A stretch of 64,000 nt of DNA, taken from assembly GCF_003008535.1 (NCBI RefSeq), contig NZ_CP027666.1, forward strand, positions 620,001-684,000. The letters run 5' to 3'. Within the stretch, counting starts at the first letter, position 1, and each line of letters begins with the position of its first letter. This stretch comes from Ottowia oryzae (GTDB lineage Bacteria > Pseudomonadota > Gammaproteobacteria > Burkholderiales > Burkholderiaceae_C). Positions 56,551-64,000 of this stretch are shown here, one piece after another. Both the position numbers and the translations under genes were made by a program. Below the pieces are notes generated by a model. That model was not told the origin of the DNA. It saw only the letters and a list, made by a program, of their open reading frames with translations, and searched no databases.

Positions 56551-58686
56551 ATGCCAGCCATTGCCCCGCGCGCGCCGTACCCACTGAAGACCGTGGCATT
56601 GGGTGGCCTCATGGCCATGGCACAGGTGGCCGTCGCACAGCAGGCCGACGTCCCCACGCTGCCGGATGTGACCGTGGGCAGCACGCTGGCGCCATCGACA
56701 CTGGATCAAACCGCTGCGTCGATCACCGTGGTGGACGGTGAGCGCGCGCGCGATCGCCAGTGGCAGGTGAACCTGTCGGAAGCCCTTCCAGGCGTACCCG
56801 GCCTGCTGTTGCAGAACCGGCAGAACTACGCGCAAGACCTGCAGCTGTCTATTCGCGGCCATGGCGCTCGGTCCACGTTCGGCGTGCGCGGGGTGCAGGT
56901 TTTCGTGGATGGAATTCCCTCGACCATGCCGGACGGGCAGGGGCAGATCAGCAACATAGACCTTTCTTCGGCGGAGCGCATCGAGGTGCTGCGCGGCCCC
57001 TACTCTGCGCTGTATGGCAACTCGGCCGGTGGCGTGCTCAACGTCTACACCGAGCGAGGTGAAGGCGCGCCCCGTGTCCAGAGCACCTTCGCAGTCGGCA
57101 GCGATGGCCAGAAGCGCCTGGGCCTCAAGGCGCAGGGTGAAAGCCAGGGCATCGGCTATGTCATCAGTGCCAGCCGCTACCTGACCGACGGCTGGCGCCG
57201 GCAGAGCGCCGCCGACAAGAACCTGCTGAATGCGCGGATCGACACCCGGGTTGGCGCGGACGGCCAGCTGACGCTGGTGGCAAGCCACGTATCGGTGAAC
57301 GCGCAGGACCCGGGTGGCGTGACCCCCGCCGACTGGACCGCCAATGCGCGTGCGGTTGCGCAGAACCCGATCGACTACAACGCCCGCAAGAACACCCGCC
57401 AGACCCAGGCGGGCTTGACCTATGAGCGACGGATCGACAGCGCCAACACCTTGCGCATGATGGTCTACGCGGGCGAACGCGAGATCGTGCAATACCAGTC
57501 CACGCCTGCCGCATCGCAACAGGCGGCCACCAGCGCGGGCGGCGTGATTGATCTGAAGCGCACCTATGGCGGCATGGATTTGCGCTGGGCGCACGATACG
57601 GAAGTTGCGGCGCGCCCATTCAGCCTGGTGGCTGGCCTGGCCGCCAACGTTGTGGAAGAGGACCGCCGTGGCTACAACAATTTCAGCAACGGCGTGCTGG
57701 GGGTCGAGGGCGCCTTGCGCCGAAAGGAACGCAACACGCTGACCAATATCGACCCTTATGCCCAGGTTTCGTGGCGCTTCGCGCCCGATTGGACGGCGCT
57801 GGCCGGCCTGCGCTGGAGCAACGTGCAGCTTCAATCGCGCGACAAGTACATCGCCAACGGCAATGGCGACGACAGCGGAAACACTGGCTTTCACCGCGTG
57901 TTGCCCGTGCTGTCGCTCCAGCACCGCGTCAGCGACAGCGCCAATGTCTACGCGTCGGTCGGCAGTGGTTTCGAAACCCCGACGTTCAACGAGATCTCTT
58001 ACAGGCCGGGCTCGCTGCCGGGTTTGAACTTCGGCTTGCGCCCCGCCACGTCGGTCAGCGCCGAAGTGGGTTGGAAGCAGCGCTATGGCTTCGGGGATGC
58101 GGTGCGCGGAGAGTGGACTGCAGCGGTCTTCCAGACGCGTACGCGCAATGAAATCGTGGTGGCCGACAACACCGGCGGCCGCAGCAGCTTCCAGAACGCG
58201 GGCCGCACCCGACGGCAAGGGCTGGAGCTGAGCAACACGACCTGGATTGATCGCCAACTTCAGCTGAACGCCGCTTTCACCTGGCTGGATGCCACGCTGA
58301 GCCAAGGCTTTTGCGATGCCAAGGGCGCTACTTGCGTGCCGGCGGGCAAGCGCATCGCGGGTACTGCGCGCACGCAGGCCTTTCTTTCGCTGGACTGGAA
58401 GCCCACCAGCCATTGGCGCGCAGGCATTGACTGGCGTCACGTAGGCGCTGTTGCCGCCAACGATGTCAATTCCGTGCGGGCTCCGGCATACGGCGTCTTT
58501 GGGGTCAGCGGCGCCTATACCGCGCGCTTTGGCGGCTGGAAGGTCGATGCGTTCGCGCGTGTCGATAACCTGGCCAACAAGAAATACGTTGGTTCTGTCA
58601 TCGTGAACGAAGGCAATGGGCGCTTTTACGAAAGTGCGCCGGGCAGGCAATGGATGCTGGGGGTGACTGCGGCGTACCAGTTCTGA
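56551..58686 (+). CDS. pqqU: TonB-dependent receptor, PqqU (YncD)-like
   Basis: Outer-membrane receptor of 711 residues. Signal peptide TVALGGLMAMAQVAVAQQ. Plug: VPGLLLQNRQNYAQDLQLSI, FVDGIPSTMPDGQGQISNID, RIEVLRGPYSALYGNSAGGV. Barrel: GSGFETPTFNEISYRPG and the end RVDNLANKKYVGSVIVNEG, with terminal F. These stretches match E. coli YncD/PqqU, which imports the cofactor PQQ. Nearby genes encode a PQQ dehydrogenase and its cytochrome, supporting PQQ as ligand. No PQQ synthesis gene is in the window. No TonB box was assigned. Confidence 0.88.
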   Translation: MPAIAPRAPYPLKTVALGGLMAMAQVAVAQQADVPTLPDVTVGSTLAPSTLDQTAASITVVDGERARDRQWQVNLSEALPGVPGLLLQNRQNYAQDLQLSIRGHGARSTFGVRGVQVFVDGIPSTMPDGQGQISNIDLSSAERIEVLRGPYSALYGNSAGGVLNVYTERGEGAPRVQSTFAVGSDGQKRLGLKAQGESQGIGYVISASRYLTDGWRRQSAADKNLLNARIDTRVGADGQLTLVASHVSVNAQDPGGVTPADWTANARAVAQNPIDYNARKNTRQTQAGLTYERRIDSANTLRMMVYAGEREIVQYQSTPAASQQAATSAGGVIDLKRTYGGMDLRWAHDTEVAARPFSLVAGLAANVVEEDRRGYNNFSNGVLGVEGALRRKERNTLTNIDPYAQVSWRFAPDWTALAGLRWSNVQLQSRDKYIANGNGDDSGNTGFHRVLPVLSLQHRVSDSANVYASVGSGFETPTFNEISYRPGSLPGLNFGLRPATSVSAEVGWKQRYGFGDAVRGEWTAAVFQTRTRNEIVVADNTGGRSSFQNAGRTRRQGLELSNTTWIDRQLQLNAAFTWLDATLSQGFCDAKGATCVPAGKRIAGTARTQAFLSLDWKPTSHWRAGIDWRHVGAVAANDVNSVRAPAYGVFGVSGAYTARFGGWKVDAFARVDNLANKKYVGSVIVNEGNGRFYESAPGRQWMLGVTAAYQF

Positions 58687-58782
58687 AGGCACGACCGCTC
58701 GGCCGCGTGTTGATCACGCCTTGCGTGGGTATCGAGTTCATGCCAGACGGGGCGGCTGATCCATCAGGGCAGGGATATCGAC

Positions 58783-58814
58783 AAAAAAAGGGACTCCGAT
58801 AAGGAGCCCCTTTT
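58783..58814. terminator. Bidirectional terminator between pqqU and cytochrome c gene
   Basis: GGGACTCC-GATAA-GGAGCCCC with A7 before and T4 after (one mismatch in the stem). Serves both convergent genes. Confidence 0.85.
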
Positions 58815-58832
58815 GTTGGCAGATGTGCTGGA

Positions 58833-59348
58833 TCACTTTGTCTTGTCGCGGCGATCTTCAAGGTAAGAGCGGATAGCCCAAATGGCTTCTTGCGTCAGCG
58901 TACCTTCGAAAGGAGGCATGTAGACGCGGCCGTCACGTGTGCGCCCGCGGCGTACCGTGCCAGCGTAGTAGTCGTCCATCTCCTTGAAGCAGGCCGCTTT
59001 TTTCGCCGCATCCGCCAGGCTGATGCAGTCGTCGTCGAACTTGCGCAGATCGGGCGCAATGCCGCCGGACAGGGCCTCCAGACCGTGGCATCTGGCGCAG
59101 TTCTGGTTGTAGGCCGAGCTGCCGATGCGCAGGGCCTCGCCGCGCGCAGGGCTGGCCTTGTCATAGGGGTTTGATTCAAGCCATTTGGCGCCCAGCTGCG
59201 GCAGGCTGCTGGTGTCCACCGCCTGCGGCACCATGTCGCCATGCGCCAGGGCGGCCGACGAGAAGCCCCATGCCAAGGCCATGGGCAGCAGATAGCGGCG
59301 AATGGCTGATCCAGGGCGCTGGGGAGGGTCGGAAGAAAAGCGTTTCAC
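58833..59348 (-). CDS. pedF: Periplasmic cytochrome c, PedF type
   Basis: Cytochrome of 171 residues. Signal segment YLLPMALAWGFSSAALA; haem site NQNCARCHGLEALSGG (Cys84, Cys87, His88); Met ligand in VYMPPFEGTL. The wording fits cytochrome c-550 PedF, the electron acceptor of PQQ alcohol dehydrogenases in pseudomonads. It is divergent from the sigma-54 activator gene. Confidence 0.9.
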   Translation of the reverse strand: MKRFSSDPPQRPGSAIRRYLLPMALAWGFSSAALAHGDMVPQAVDTSSLPQLGAKWLESNPYDKASPARGEALRIGSSAYNQNCARCHGLEALSGGIAPDLRKFDDDCISLADAAKKAACFKEMDDYYAGTVRRGRTRDGRVYMPPFEGTLTQEAIWAIRSYLEDRRDKTK

Positions 59349-59396
59349 GGGTGTCTCCTGTTGGAAAAATAAGAAAGCAAATCGCTACCCATGAAA

Positions 59397-59412
59397 AGCA
59401 AATAGCAAGCCA
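59397..59412 (-). promoter_or_regulatory. Sigma-54 promoter of the cytochrome c gene
   Basis: Minus strand TGGCTTGCTATTTGCT; GG and GC are 10 bases apart, -12 TTGCT perfect. About 48 bp before the ATG at 59348. Confidence 0.75.
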
Positions 59413-59450
59413 CGGCCTCCGGTGTTTCAACCATTGAGCCAGGCGTGCTT

Positions 59451-59499
59451 CAAACTGCAGCACTTCAGGTCCCATTTGCTCCAATGTGGAACAGCTCGC
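59451..59499. promoter_or_regulatory. Putative activator sites in the pedF/activator intergenic region
   Basis: CAAACTGCAGCAC (59451-59463, as at pqqU), inverted repeat TGCTCCA-ATG-TGGAACA (59477-59493) and GAACAGCTCGC (59489-59499, as at 62420-62430). Confidence 0.65.
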
Positions 59500-59717
59500 C
59501 GCTTCTGCGCGCTGGACCGAAGGAGGCCCTGGGAGATATCCCAGTTGTAGGCAAGCTTGCGGATACAGAGAATGCCGTTCATAACAAGAAGCATCCCGTA
59601 GACAGCGAGCACAACTAAAGCAAGGCCGTGCTTGTGAGCTGCGCCACGCGCAGCACGCCATCCGGATCAATACCGGCTTCGCAGGCACCAAGAGCCTCAC
59701 GCAGGAGACAAGTCAAC

Positions 59718-61751
59718 ATGCCCATCGTTGAATCCGTCGGTCGCTTTCCGGCGCAGACAGGCGTCGCATCCCAGCCAGCAGCGCCGGATCATCACGTTGC
59801 TGAAGTTTTGGACAAGGCCAACCGCCGGTCACAGACCTACGGCGTGTCCGTGCATGAAGAGCCCGACTACACCAGTCCCAGTCGCGGCCACATGAGCAGC
59901 GCAATGGATGAGAACCGCTTCCTGTTCCAGCATGCCGCGCCGATCATGGAGACGCTCTACGGGCAGATCGCCAATACGCACAGCATGGTGCTATTGACCT
60001 CAGCGCAAGGCATGGTGTTGCACTCACTCGGGGACAACGATTTTCTGGAAAAAGCCTCGCGCGTGGCCCTCGTGCCTGGCACCGACTGGTCGGAAAAAAC
60101 CAAGGGCACCAACGCCATCGGTACGGCACTCAGTGAGGAGGAGGCCATTACGGTCCATGGCAACCAGCACTACATGAGCGCCAATCAATCGCTCACCTGC
60201 TCGTGCTCGCCCATCTTCGACCCGCATGGCCAAGTCATCGGCACCCTCGACGTCACGGGCGATCACCGCAGCTATCACCAGCACACGCTGGCCCTGGTGC
60301 GCATGTCGGCTCAACTGATCGAGAACCATATGTTCGCGGGCAGTTTCCCCAAGGCGGTGCGGCTGCACTTTCATTCGCGCCCGGAGTTTCTCGGCACGCT
60401 GGTGGAAGGCATAGCGGTGTTTTCGCCGGAGGGGCGCTTCATCTCGGCCAACCGCAGCGCGCAATTCCAACTGGGCCTGTCGCACCACGCCCTGCAGGCG
60501 CACACCTTTTCTTCGCTTTTCAATCTGCCCATTTCCGCACTGTTCGAACTGTTCAGCGGCTCAGCGTCGATACCGCGCCAGCTCGGAATGCACAACGGGG
60601 TGTCGGTCTGGTGCCGGACGGAAATCAAGCCCGCTGGGCCATGGTCGCATCCTTCGCTCGCGCCCGTCGAGCAGGAGGGCGGCGCCACGCCGCCATCGGC
60701 TCGCACGGCCACGCCAACGCAGTCGCGCTGCAAGCCGCACCTGTCGTCGTTGCAGTATCTCGACACTGGAGACGCGCAGATCAAATCCGTCATCCAGAAG
60801 CTGCGCCGCATCGTAGATCGCGACATCCCCGTGATGATCCTGGGTGAAACCGGTACAGGCAAAGACCTGCTGGCGCAGGCCATCCACAACGATTCGGCGC
60901 GCGCGCGCATGCCTTTCGTCGCCGTTAACTGCGCATCCATTCCTGAGACTTTGATCGAGGCCGAGTTGTTTGGCTACGAGGAAGGGGCATTCACCGGCGC
61001 GCGCAAGAAGGGTGCGATTGGCAAGATCGTGCAGGCCGATGGCGGCACATTGTTCCTCGATGAAATCGGTGACATGCCAAGGCATCTTCAGGCACGGCTG
61101 CTGCGCGTTTTGCAGGAACGCAAGGTCAGCCCCCTGGGCGCGCGAAAGGATGTTGAGGTGGATGTCACGGTGGTTTGCGCGACCCACAAGAACATCAGGG
61201 AAATGATCTCCCGCGGTGAGTTTCGAGAGGATCTTTACTATCGCCTCAATGGCCTGGTGGTGCGGCTGCCTGCATTGCGCGAGCGCACCGACTTTGAAGT
61301 CGTGGTGAAGAAAGTCCTGAAATCGCTTTGCGAGGGCGAGCCGCACATCACCATCTCTTCGGACGTGATGACATTGCTGGCCAGCTACCACTGGCCAGGC
61401 AACCTGCGCCAGTTGCATAACCTGCTTCGCACGGCCGTTGTCATGGTGGACACCGATGGTGTGATCGATGCGGAGCACCTGCCGGACGATTTTCTCGAAG
61501 AGCTGAGCATCGCCAACAACGCCCCGTTGGCTGTTGAGGCCAGCGTGATCGCTTCTGCGCCCGTCGCCATTGCGAACTCTGAAGAAGTGTTCACCGACGG
61601 CGTGCGTCTGCAGGACGTCACCCTGAATACGATGGCACAGATGTTGCGCATTCACAGGGGCAATGTGTCGGCGGCAGCCAAGGCGCTTGGGGTGTCACGA
61701 AACACCATCTACCGCAAGAAGAACCTGCTTCCTCCCGACCTGCTGAACTGA
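59718..61751 (+). CDS. AcoR-like sigma-54-dependent activator
   Basis: Enhancer-binding protein of 677 residues. N-terminal ~70-220 is a GAF-type sensor (GTDWSEKTKGTNAIGTALSE and DPHGQVIGTLDVTGDH), then a PAS-like part. AAA+ core: MILGETGTGKDLLAQAIHND (~376), FGYEEGAFTGARKKGAIGKI with GAFTGA for sigma-54 contact, GGTLFLDEIGDMP, and the ASYHWPGNLRQLHNLLRTAV region. Fis-type helix-turn-helix at the end (GNVSAAAKALGVSRNTIYRK). ATG 59718 has AGGAG upstream. It very likely controls the adjacent PQQ-ADH genes, which have -24/-12 promoters. Signal unknown (alcohol or aldehyde expected). Confidence 0.93.
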   Translation: MPIVESVGRFPAQTGVASQPAAPDHHVAEVLDKANRRSQTYGVSVHEEPDYTSPSRGHMSSAMDENRFLFQHAAPIMETLYGQIANTHSMVLLTSAQGMVLHSLGDNDFLEKASRVALVPGTDWSEKTKGTNAIGTALSEEEAITVHGNQHYMSANQSLTCSCSPIFDPHGQVIGTLDVTGDHRSYHQHTLALVRMSAQLIENHMFAGSFPKAVRLHFHSRPEFLGTLVEGIAVFSPEGRFISANRSAQFQLGLSHHALQAHTFSSLFNLPISALFELFSGSASIPRQLGMHNGVSVWCRTEIKPAGPWSHPSLAPVEQEGGATPPSARTATPTQSRCKPHLSSLQYLDTGDAQIKSVIQKLRRIVDRDIPVMILGETGTGKDLLAQAIHNDSARARMPFVAVNCASIPETLIEAELFGYEEGAFTGARKKGAIGKIVQADGGTLFLDEIGDMPRHLQARLLRVLQERKVSPLGARKDVEVDVTVVCATHKNIREMISRGEFREDLYYRLNGLVVRLPALRERTDFEVVVKKVLKSLCEGEPHITISSDVMTLLASYHWPGNLRQLHNLLRTAVVMVDTDGVIDAEHLPDDFLEELSIANNAPLAVEASVIASAPVAIANSEEVFTDGVRLQDVTLNTMAQMLRIHRGNVSAAAKALGVSRNTIYRKKNLLPPDLLN

Positions 61752-61833
61752 GGCTCGGCAGCGCTGCGCAACTCCCGCACAGGGCATGCGCACGCTGCTG
61801 CGCTGCATGACACAAGTCCATGGAGACGCCGAG

Positions 61834-62373
61834 ATGAAAGTACCCGCGCCCGTTTCACATCGCTACGACCGGTTTTCGGTAGGGCTGCATTGGCTCATGG
61901 CCGTGATGCTGCTGGCCCAGCTTGTGCTGGGCATCTGGATGACCGGCCTGCCCAAGGACGCTGGCGGAGTCCGGGCCGCCTGGTTCAATCTGCACAAATC
62001 CATCGGCATGTTGCTCGGGATGTTGGTGCTCGTTCGGCTTGCCTGGGCGGTCCTGCGCCCCCGTGTCATTGAATTTCCCCTGCCGCGCACGCAACACGCG
62101 CTGGCCATTGCCAATCACCGATTGCTGTACCTGCTGATGCTGATGGCGCCGGTTTCGGGCTTCTTGGGTTCGATGTATTCGGGCTACCCCATTCGATTCT
62201 TCGGCATGAAACTGCCCCAGCTGGCCGAGCGCTGGGACTCTGCCAAGGCGTTCTTCAGCATCATGCATGAGGTCTCGGTCTACGCCATGCTGGTTCTCAT
62301 CGCGGCCCATGTGCTGGCCTTCGCGTACCACCAGGTCGTCTTGAAGGACGGGCTCATTCGCCGCATGCGATGA
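61834..62373 (+). CDS. Cytochrome b561-family membrane protein
   Basis: Membrane protein of 179 residues, four helices with paired His ligands: RFSVGLHWLMAVMLLAQLVL, AWFNLHKSIGMLLGMLVLV, NHRLLYLLMLMAPVSGFLGS and MHEVSVYAMLVLIAAHVLAF. It may pass electrons between the quinol pool and the periplasmic cytochrome/dehydrogenase. Lies between activator and dehydrogenase genes. ATG 61834 chosen; an earlier start at 61786 is possible. Confidence 0.88.
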   Translation: MKVPAPVSHRYDRFSVGLHWLMAVMLLAQLVLGIWMTGLPKDAGGVRAAWFNLHKSIGMLLGMLVLVRLAWAVLRPRVIEFPLPRTQHALAIANHRLLYLLMLMAPVSGFLGSMYSGYPIRFFGMKLPQLAERWDSAKAFFSIMHEVSVYAMLVLIAAHVLAFAYHQVVLKDGLIRRMR

Positions 62374-62416
62374 CATAGGCTGCGGCGCTCAGGACATTGC
62401 GCCGCGGTGCTCCGTA

Positions 62417-62474
62417 TTTGAACAGCTCGCGCGCCACACTCCGCTCCACATTTGAACGGGAGCGCCGGTTCAAA
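62417..62474 (+). promoter_or_regulatory. Putative activator sites upstream of the PQQ dehydrogenase
   Basis: TTTGAAC at 62417-62423 running into GAACAGCTCGC (62420-62430), then inverted repeat TTTGAAC-N10-GTTCAAA at 62451-62474. Lies 26 bp and more upstream of the -24 box. Confidence 0.6.
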
Positions 62475-62499
62475 GCAGCGGAGCCTGCCTGCCAGGCGA

Positions 62500-62515
62500 T
62501 GGCATGTGTTTTGCA
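62500..62515 (+). promoter_or_regulatory. Sigma-54 promoter of the PQQ dehydrogenase gene
   Basis: TGGCATGTGTTTTGCA; one mismatch from TGGCAC-N5-TTGCA, GG/GC spacing 10. About 46 bp before ATG 62561. Confidence 0.82.
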
Positions 62516-62560
62516 GATGTTGGATGGCCATCATCTACAACCACACGAGGAGCAAACCAC

Positions 62561-64000
62561 ATGTCCACATCGGCCTTCCGCCCCATGCGTTTGAACACGC
62601 TGTGTCTGGCGATTGCAGCCACCGTCAGTCTTCCCGCGTTCGCGGTCAAGCCAGTGACCTGGGAAGACATTGCAAACGACGCCAAGACCACCGAAGACGT
62701 GCTGTCCTATGGATTAGGGCTGACGGCCCAACGCTACAGCCCGCTGAAGACGCTGAACCCCAAGAACGTGGCAGGCCTTGTTCCGGCGTGGAGCTACTCC
62801 TTTGGCGGAGAGAAGCAGCGCGGCCAGGAGGCACAGGCGCTCGTGCACGACTGTGTGGTGTATGTGACAGCCTCCTACTCGCGCTTCGTGGCGATCGACG
62901 CGCGCACCGGCAAGCGCCTCTGGACCTATGAGCACCGACTGCCGGAGGATATCCGGCCGTGCTGCGACGTGGTCAATCGCGGACCTGCGATCTACGGCGA
63001 CAAGGTGTATTTCGGTACGCTCGATGCGCGCGTGATCGCTTTGGACCGCGCGACCGGCAAAGTCGTGTGGAACGAGAAGTTCGGCGACCACAAGGTGGGC
63101 TACACCATGACCGGTGCGCCCTTCATCATCAAGGACAAGCAGACCGGCAAGGTGCTGCTGGTGCATGGATCGTCTGGCGACGAATTCGGTGTGGTGGGCT
63201 ATCTCTACGCGCGAGACCCCGACACCGGCAAGGAGATCTGGGCACGACCACTGGTGGAAGGCCATGTGGGTCGATTGAACGGTCAGCCCAGCACGCCTAC
63301 AGGCGATCCCAAGGCGCCGACCTGGCCGAACGACCCCAATTCCCCCACCGGCAAGGCGGAGGCCTGGAGCCAGGGGGGCGGTGCGCCGTGGCAAACACCG
63401 TCGTTCGACGTGGAGACCAACACCATCATCGTGGGTACCGGCAACCCAGCGCCTTGGAACACCTGGAAGCGCACGGCCAAGGGTGACGACCCGCGCAACT
63501 GGCCCAGCCTGTACACCTCGGGTCAGGCCTACATCGATCCGACGACTGGCGACCTCAAGGGGTTCTTCTCGCATACGCCCAACGACGCCTGGGATTTCTC
63601 CGGCAACAACTCCGTGCTCCTGTTCGATTACAAGGACAAGACGACCGGCAAGACTGTCAAGGCATCTGCCCACGCCGACCGCAATGGCTTTTTCTTCGTG
63701 ACCGACCGCGAGAAACTCGCCAAAGCCGACGGTGGTCATCCTTGGAAGCAGAACGCCATCATCAATGCCTGGCCCTTCGTGGACGGCATCACCTGGGCCT
63801 CGGGCTTTGACCTCAAGACCGGCCTTCCCAATGAGAAGGGCAATCGTCCGCCCGAGCCCAAGGAAGGTCAGGAGAAGGGCGACAGCGTCTTCGTTTCGCC
63901 ACCGTTCCTTGGCGGCACCAACTGGATGCCGATGAGCTATAGCCCCGACACCGGTTTGTTCTACATCCCGGCCAATCACTGGGCCATGGACTACTGGTCC
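62561..64000 (+). CDS. PQQ-dependent alcohol dehydrogenase (quinoprotein), 3' end outside window
   Basis: First 480 codons of a quinoprotein ADH; the frame is open to the window edge. Signal peptide LNTLCLAIAATVSLPAFA. Tryptophan-docking propeller motifs recur (AIDARTGKRLWTYEHR, ALDRATGKVVWNEKFG). The vicinal disulfide Cys134-Cys135 is in EDIRPCCDVVNRGPA. Active site: SSGDEFGVVGY (Glu208), VGTGNPAPWNTW (Asn295) and NDAWDFSGNNSVLLFDYKD (Asp345). The residue two after Asp345 is Ser, not the extra Asp of lanthanide-dependent enzymes, so a calcium-type ExaA/PedE-like enzyme is likely. ACGAGGAG precedes the ATG. Oxidises alcohols in the periplasm. Confidence 0.93.
   Translation, partial: MSTSAFRPMRLNTLCLAIAATVSLPAFAVKPVTWEDIANDAKTTEDVLSYGLGLTAQRYSPLKTLNPKNVAGLVPAWSYSFGGEKQRGQEAQALVHDCVVYVTASYSRFVAIDARTGKRLWTYEHRLPEDIRPCCDVVNRGPAIYGDKVYFGTLDARVIALDRATGKVVWNEKFGDHKVGYTMTGAPFIIKDKQTGKVLLVHGSSGDEFGVVGYLYARDPDTGKEIWARPLVEGHVGRLNGQPSTPTGDPKAPTWPNDPNSPTGKAEAWSQGGGAPWQTPSFDVETNTIIVGTGNPAPWNTWKRTAKGDDPRNWPSLYTSGQAYIDPTTGDLKGFFSHTPNDAWDFSGNNSVLLFDYKDKTTGKTVKASAHADRNGFFFVTDREKLAKADGGHPWKQNAIINAWPFVDGITWASGFDLKTGLPNEKGNRPPEPKEGQEKGDSVFVSPPFLGGTNWMPMSYSPDTGLFYIPANHWAMDYWS

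Noticed and set aside
56383..58692. 769-codon minus-strand frame across pqqU
   Set aside because: The sense strand encodes an intact TonB receptor. The antisense product has no family features and no ribosome site.
1..64000. CRISPR arrays, insertion sequences or prophage genes
   Set aside because: No regularly spaced direct repeats, transposase motifs or phage structural genes were seen. The only arrays are attC sites, the octamer array and the copA tandem repeat.

Overview
The window looks like a chromosomal segment of a high-GC betaproteobacterium, most likely a member of the Comamonadaceae (Acidovorax/Ottowia-like). The reasons are strong GC bias at third codon positions, a split parA/parB cluster next to rsmG-mnmG, Comamonadaceae-type gene families (DUF2788, DUF2189, an ArgP remnant), and about 20 copies of a short imperfect palindrome (core AGCTGCCAGCGC ... 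GCGCCAGAGG) scattered between and inside genes. No rRNA, tRNA, CRISPR array or transposase was recognised.

Layout. 0.2-4.1 kb: ArsR-type regulator divergent from an MFS exporter, then an FAD-linked D-lactate/glycolate-type dehydrogenase. 4.2-11.5 kb: a complete chromosomal integron, with a divergent intI, an attI-like site, 14 gene cassettes each closed by an attC, and a decayed fifteenth. Cassettes encode a CPBP-type intramembrane protease, a ClbS/DfsB-like protein, a HEPN-like protein, an interrupted coiled-coil/zinc-finger gene and several unknowns. Seven cassettes (two identical) form one family carrying the genome's dispersed palindrome. 11.5-15 kb: yhhQ behind a probable preQ1-I riboswitch, an Ada/AlkA-type DNA repair fusion with ogt, and a wrecked DMT transporter. 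15-19 kb: CsgG-like lipoprotein and an 840-residue secreted repeat protein. 19-30 kb: methyltransferase, parB, MFS transporter, NYN-LOTUS protein, hydrolase, parA, LysE exporter, rsmG, mnmG, with three parS sites inside rsmG and mnmG.

30-40 kb: periplasmic binding proteins, glutamate dehydrogenase, a CDF metal transporter, small membrane and cysteine-cluster proteins, a glutathione transferase, a YbfB-type MFS protein and an Old Yellow Enzyme. 40-42.5 kb: a lower-GC DUF262/DUF1524 (GmrSD-like) defence gene beside the stump of an argP-like gene. 42.5-45.4 kb: formaldehyde detoxification operon frmR-adhC-DUF2004-fghA. 45.7-51 kb: acyltransferase, then the copper region copA / copZ-cueR with two near-identical MerR-type operators, and a Spy/CpxP protein. 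51-55.1 kb: DUF2189-DUF2788, a DnaA-box/DnaA-trio region that looks like a replication origin, and minCDE. 55.4-64 kb: an orphan creB-like regulator, then a PQQ module: a PqqU-type TonB receptor, PedF-type cytochrome c, sigma-54 activator, cytochrome b561 and a PQQ-dependent alcohol dehydrogenase that runs off the window. Shared upstream motifs and -24/-12 promoters tie the PQQ genes into one regulon.

Most striking are the cassette family built around the host's own dispersed repeat, in-frame copies of that repeat in four conserved genes, the PQQ uptake/oxidation regulon, and an origin-like region far from any dnaA.
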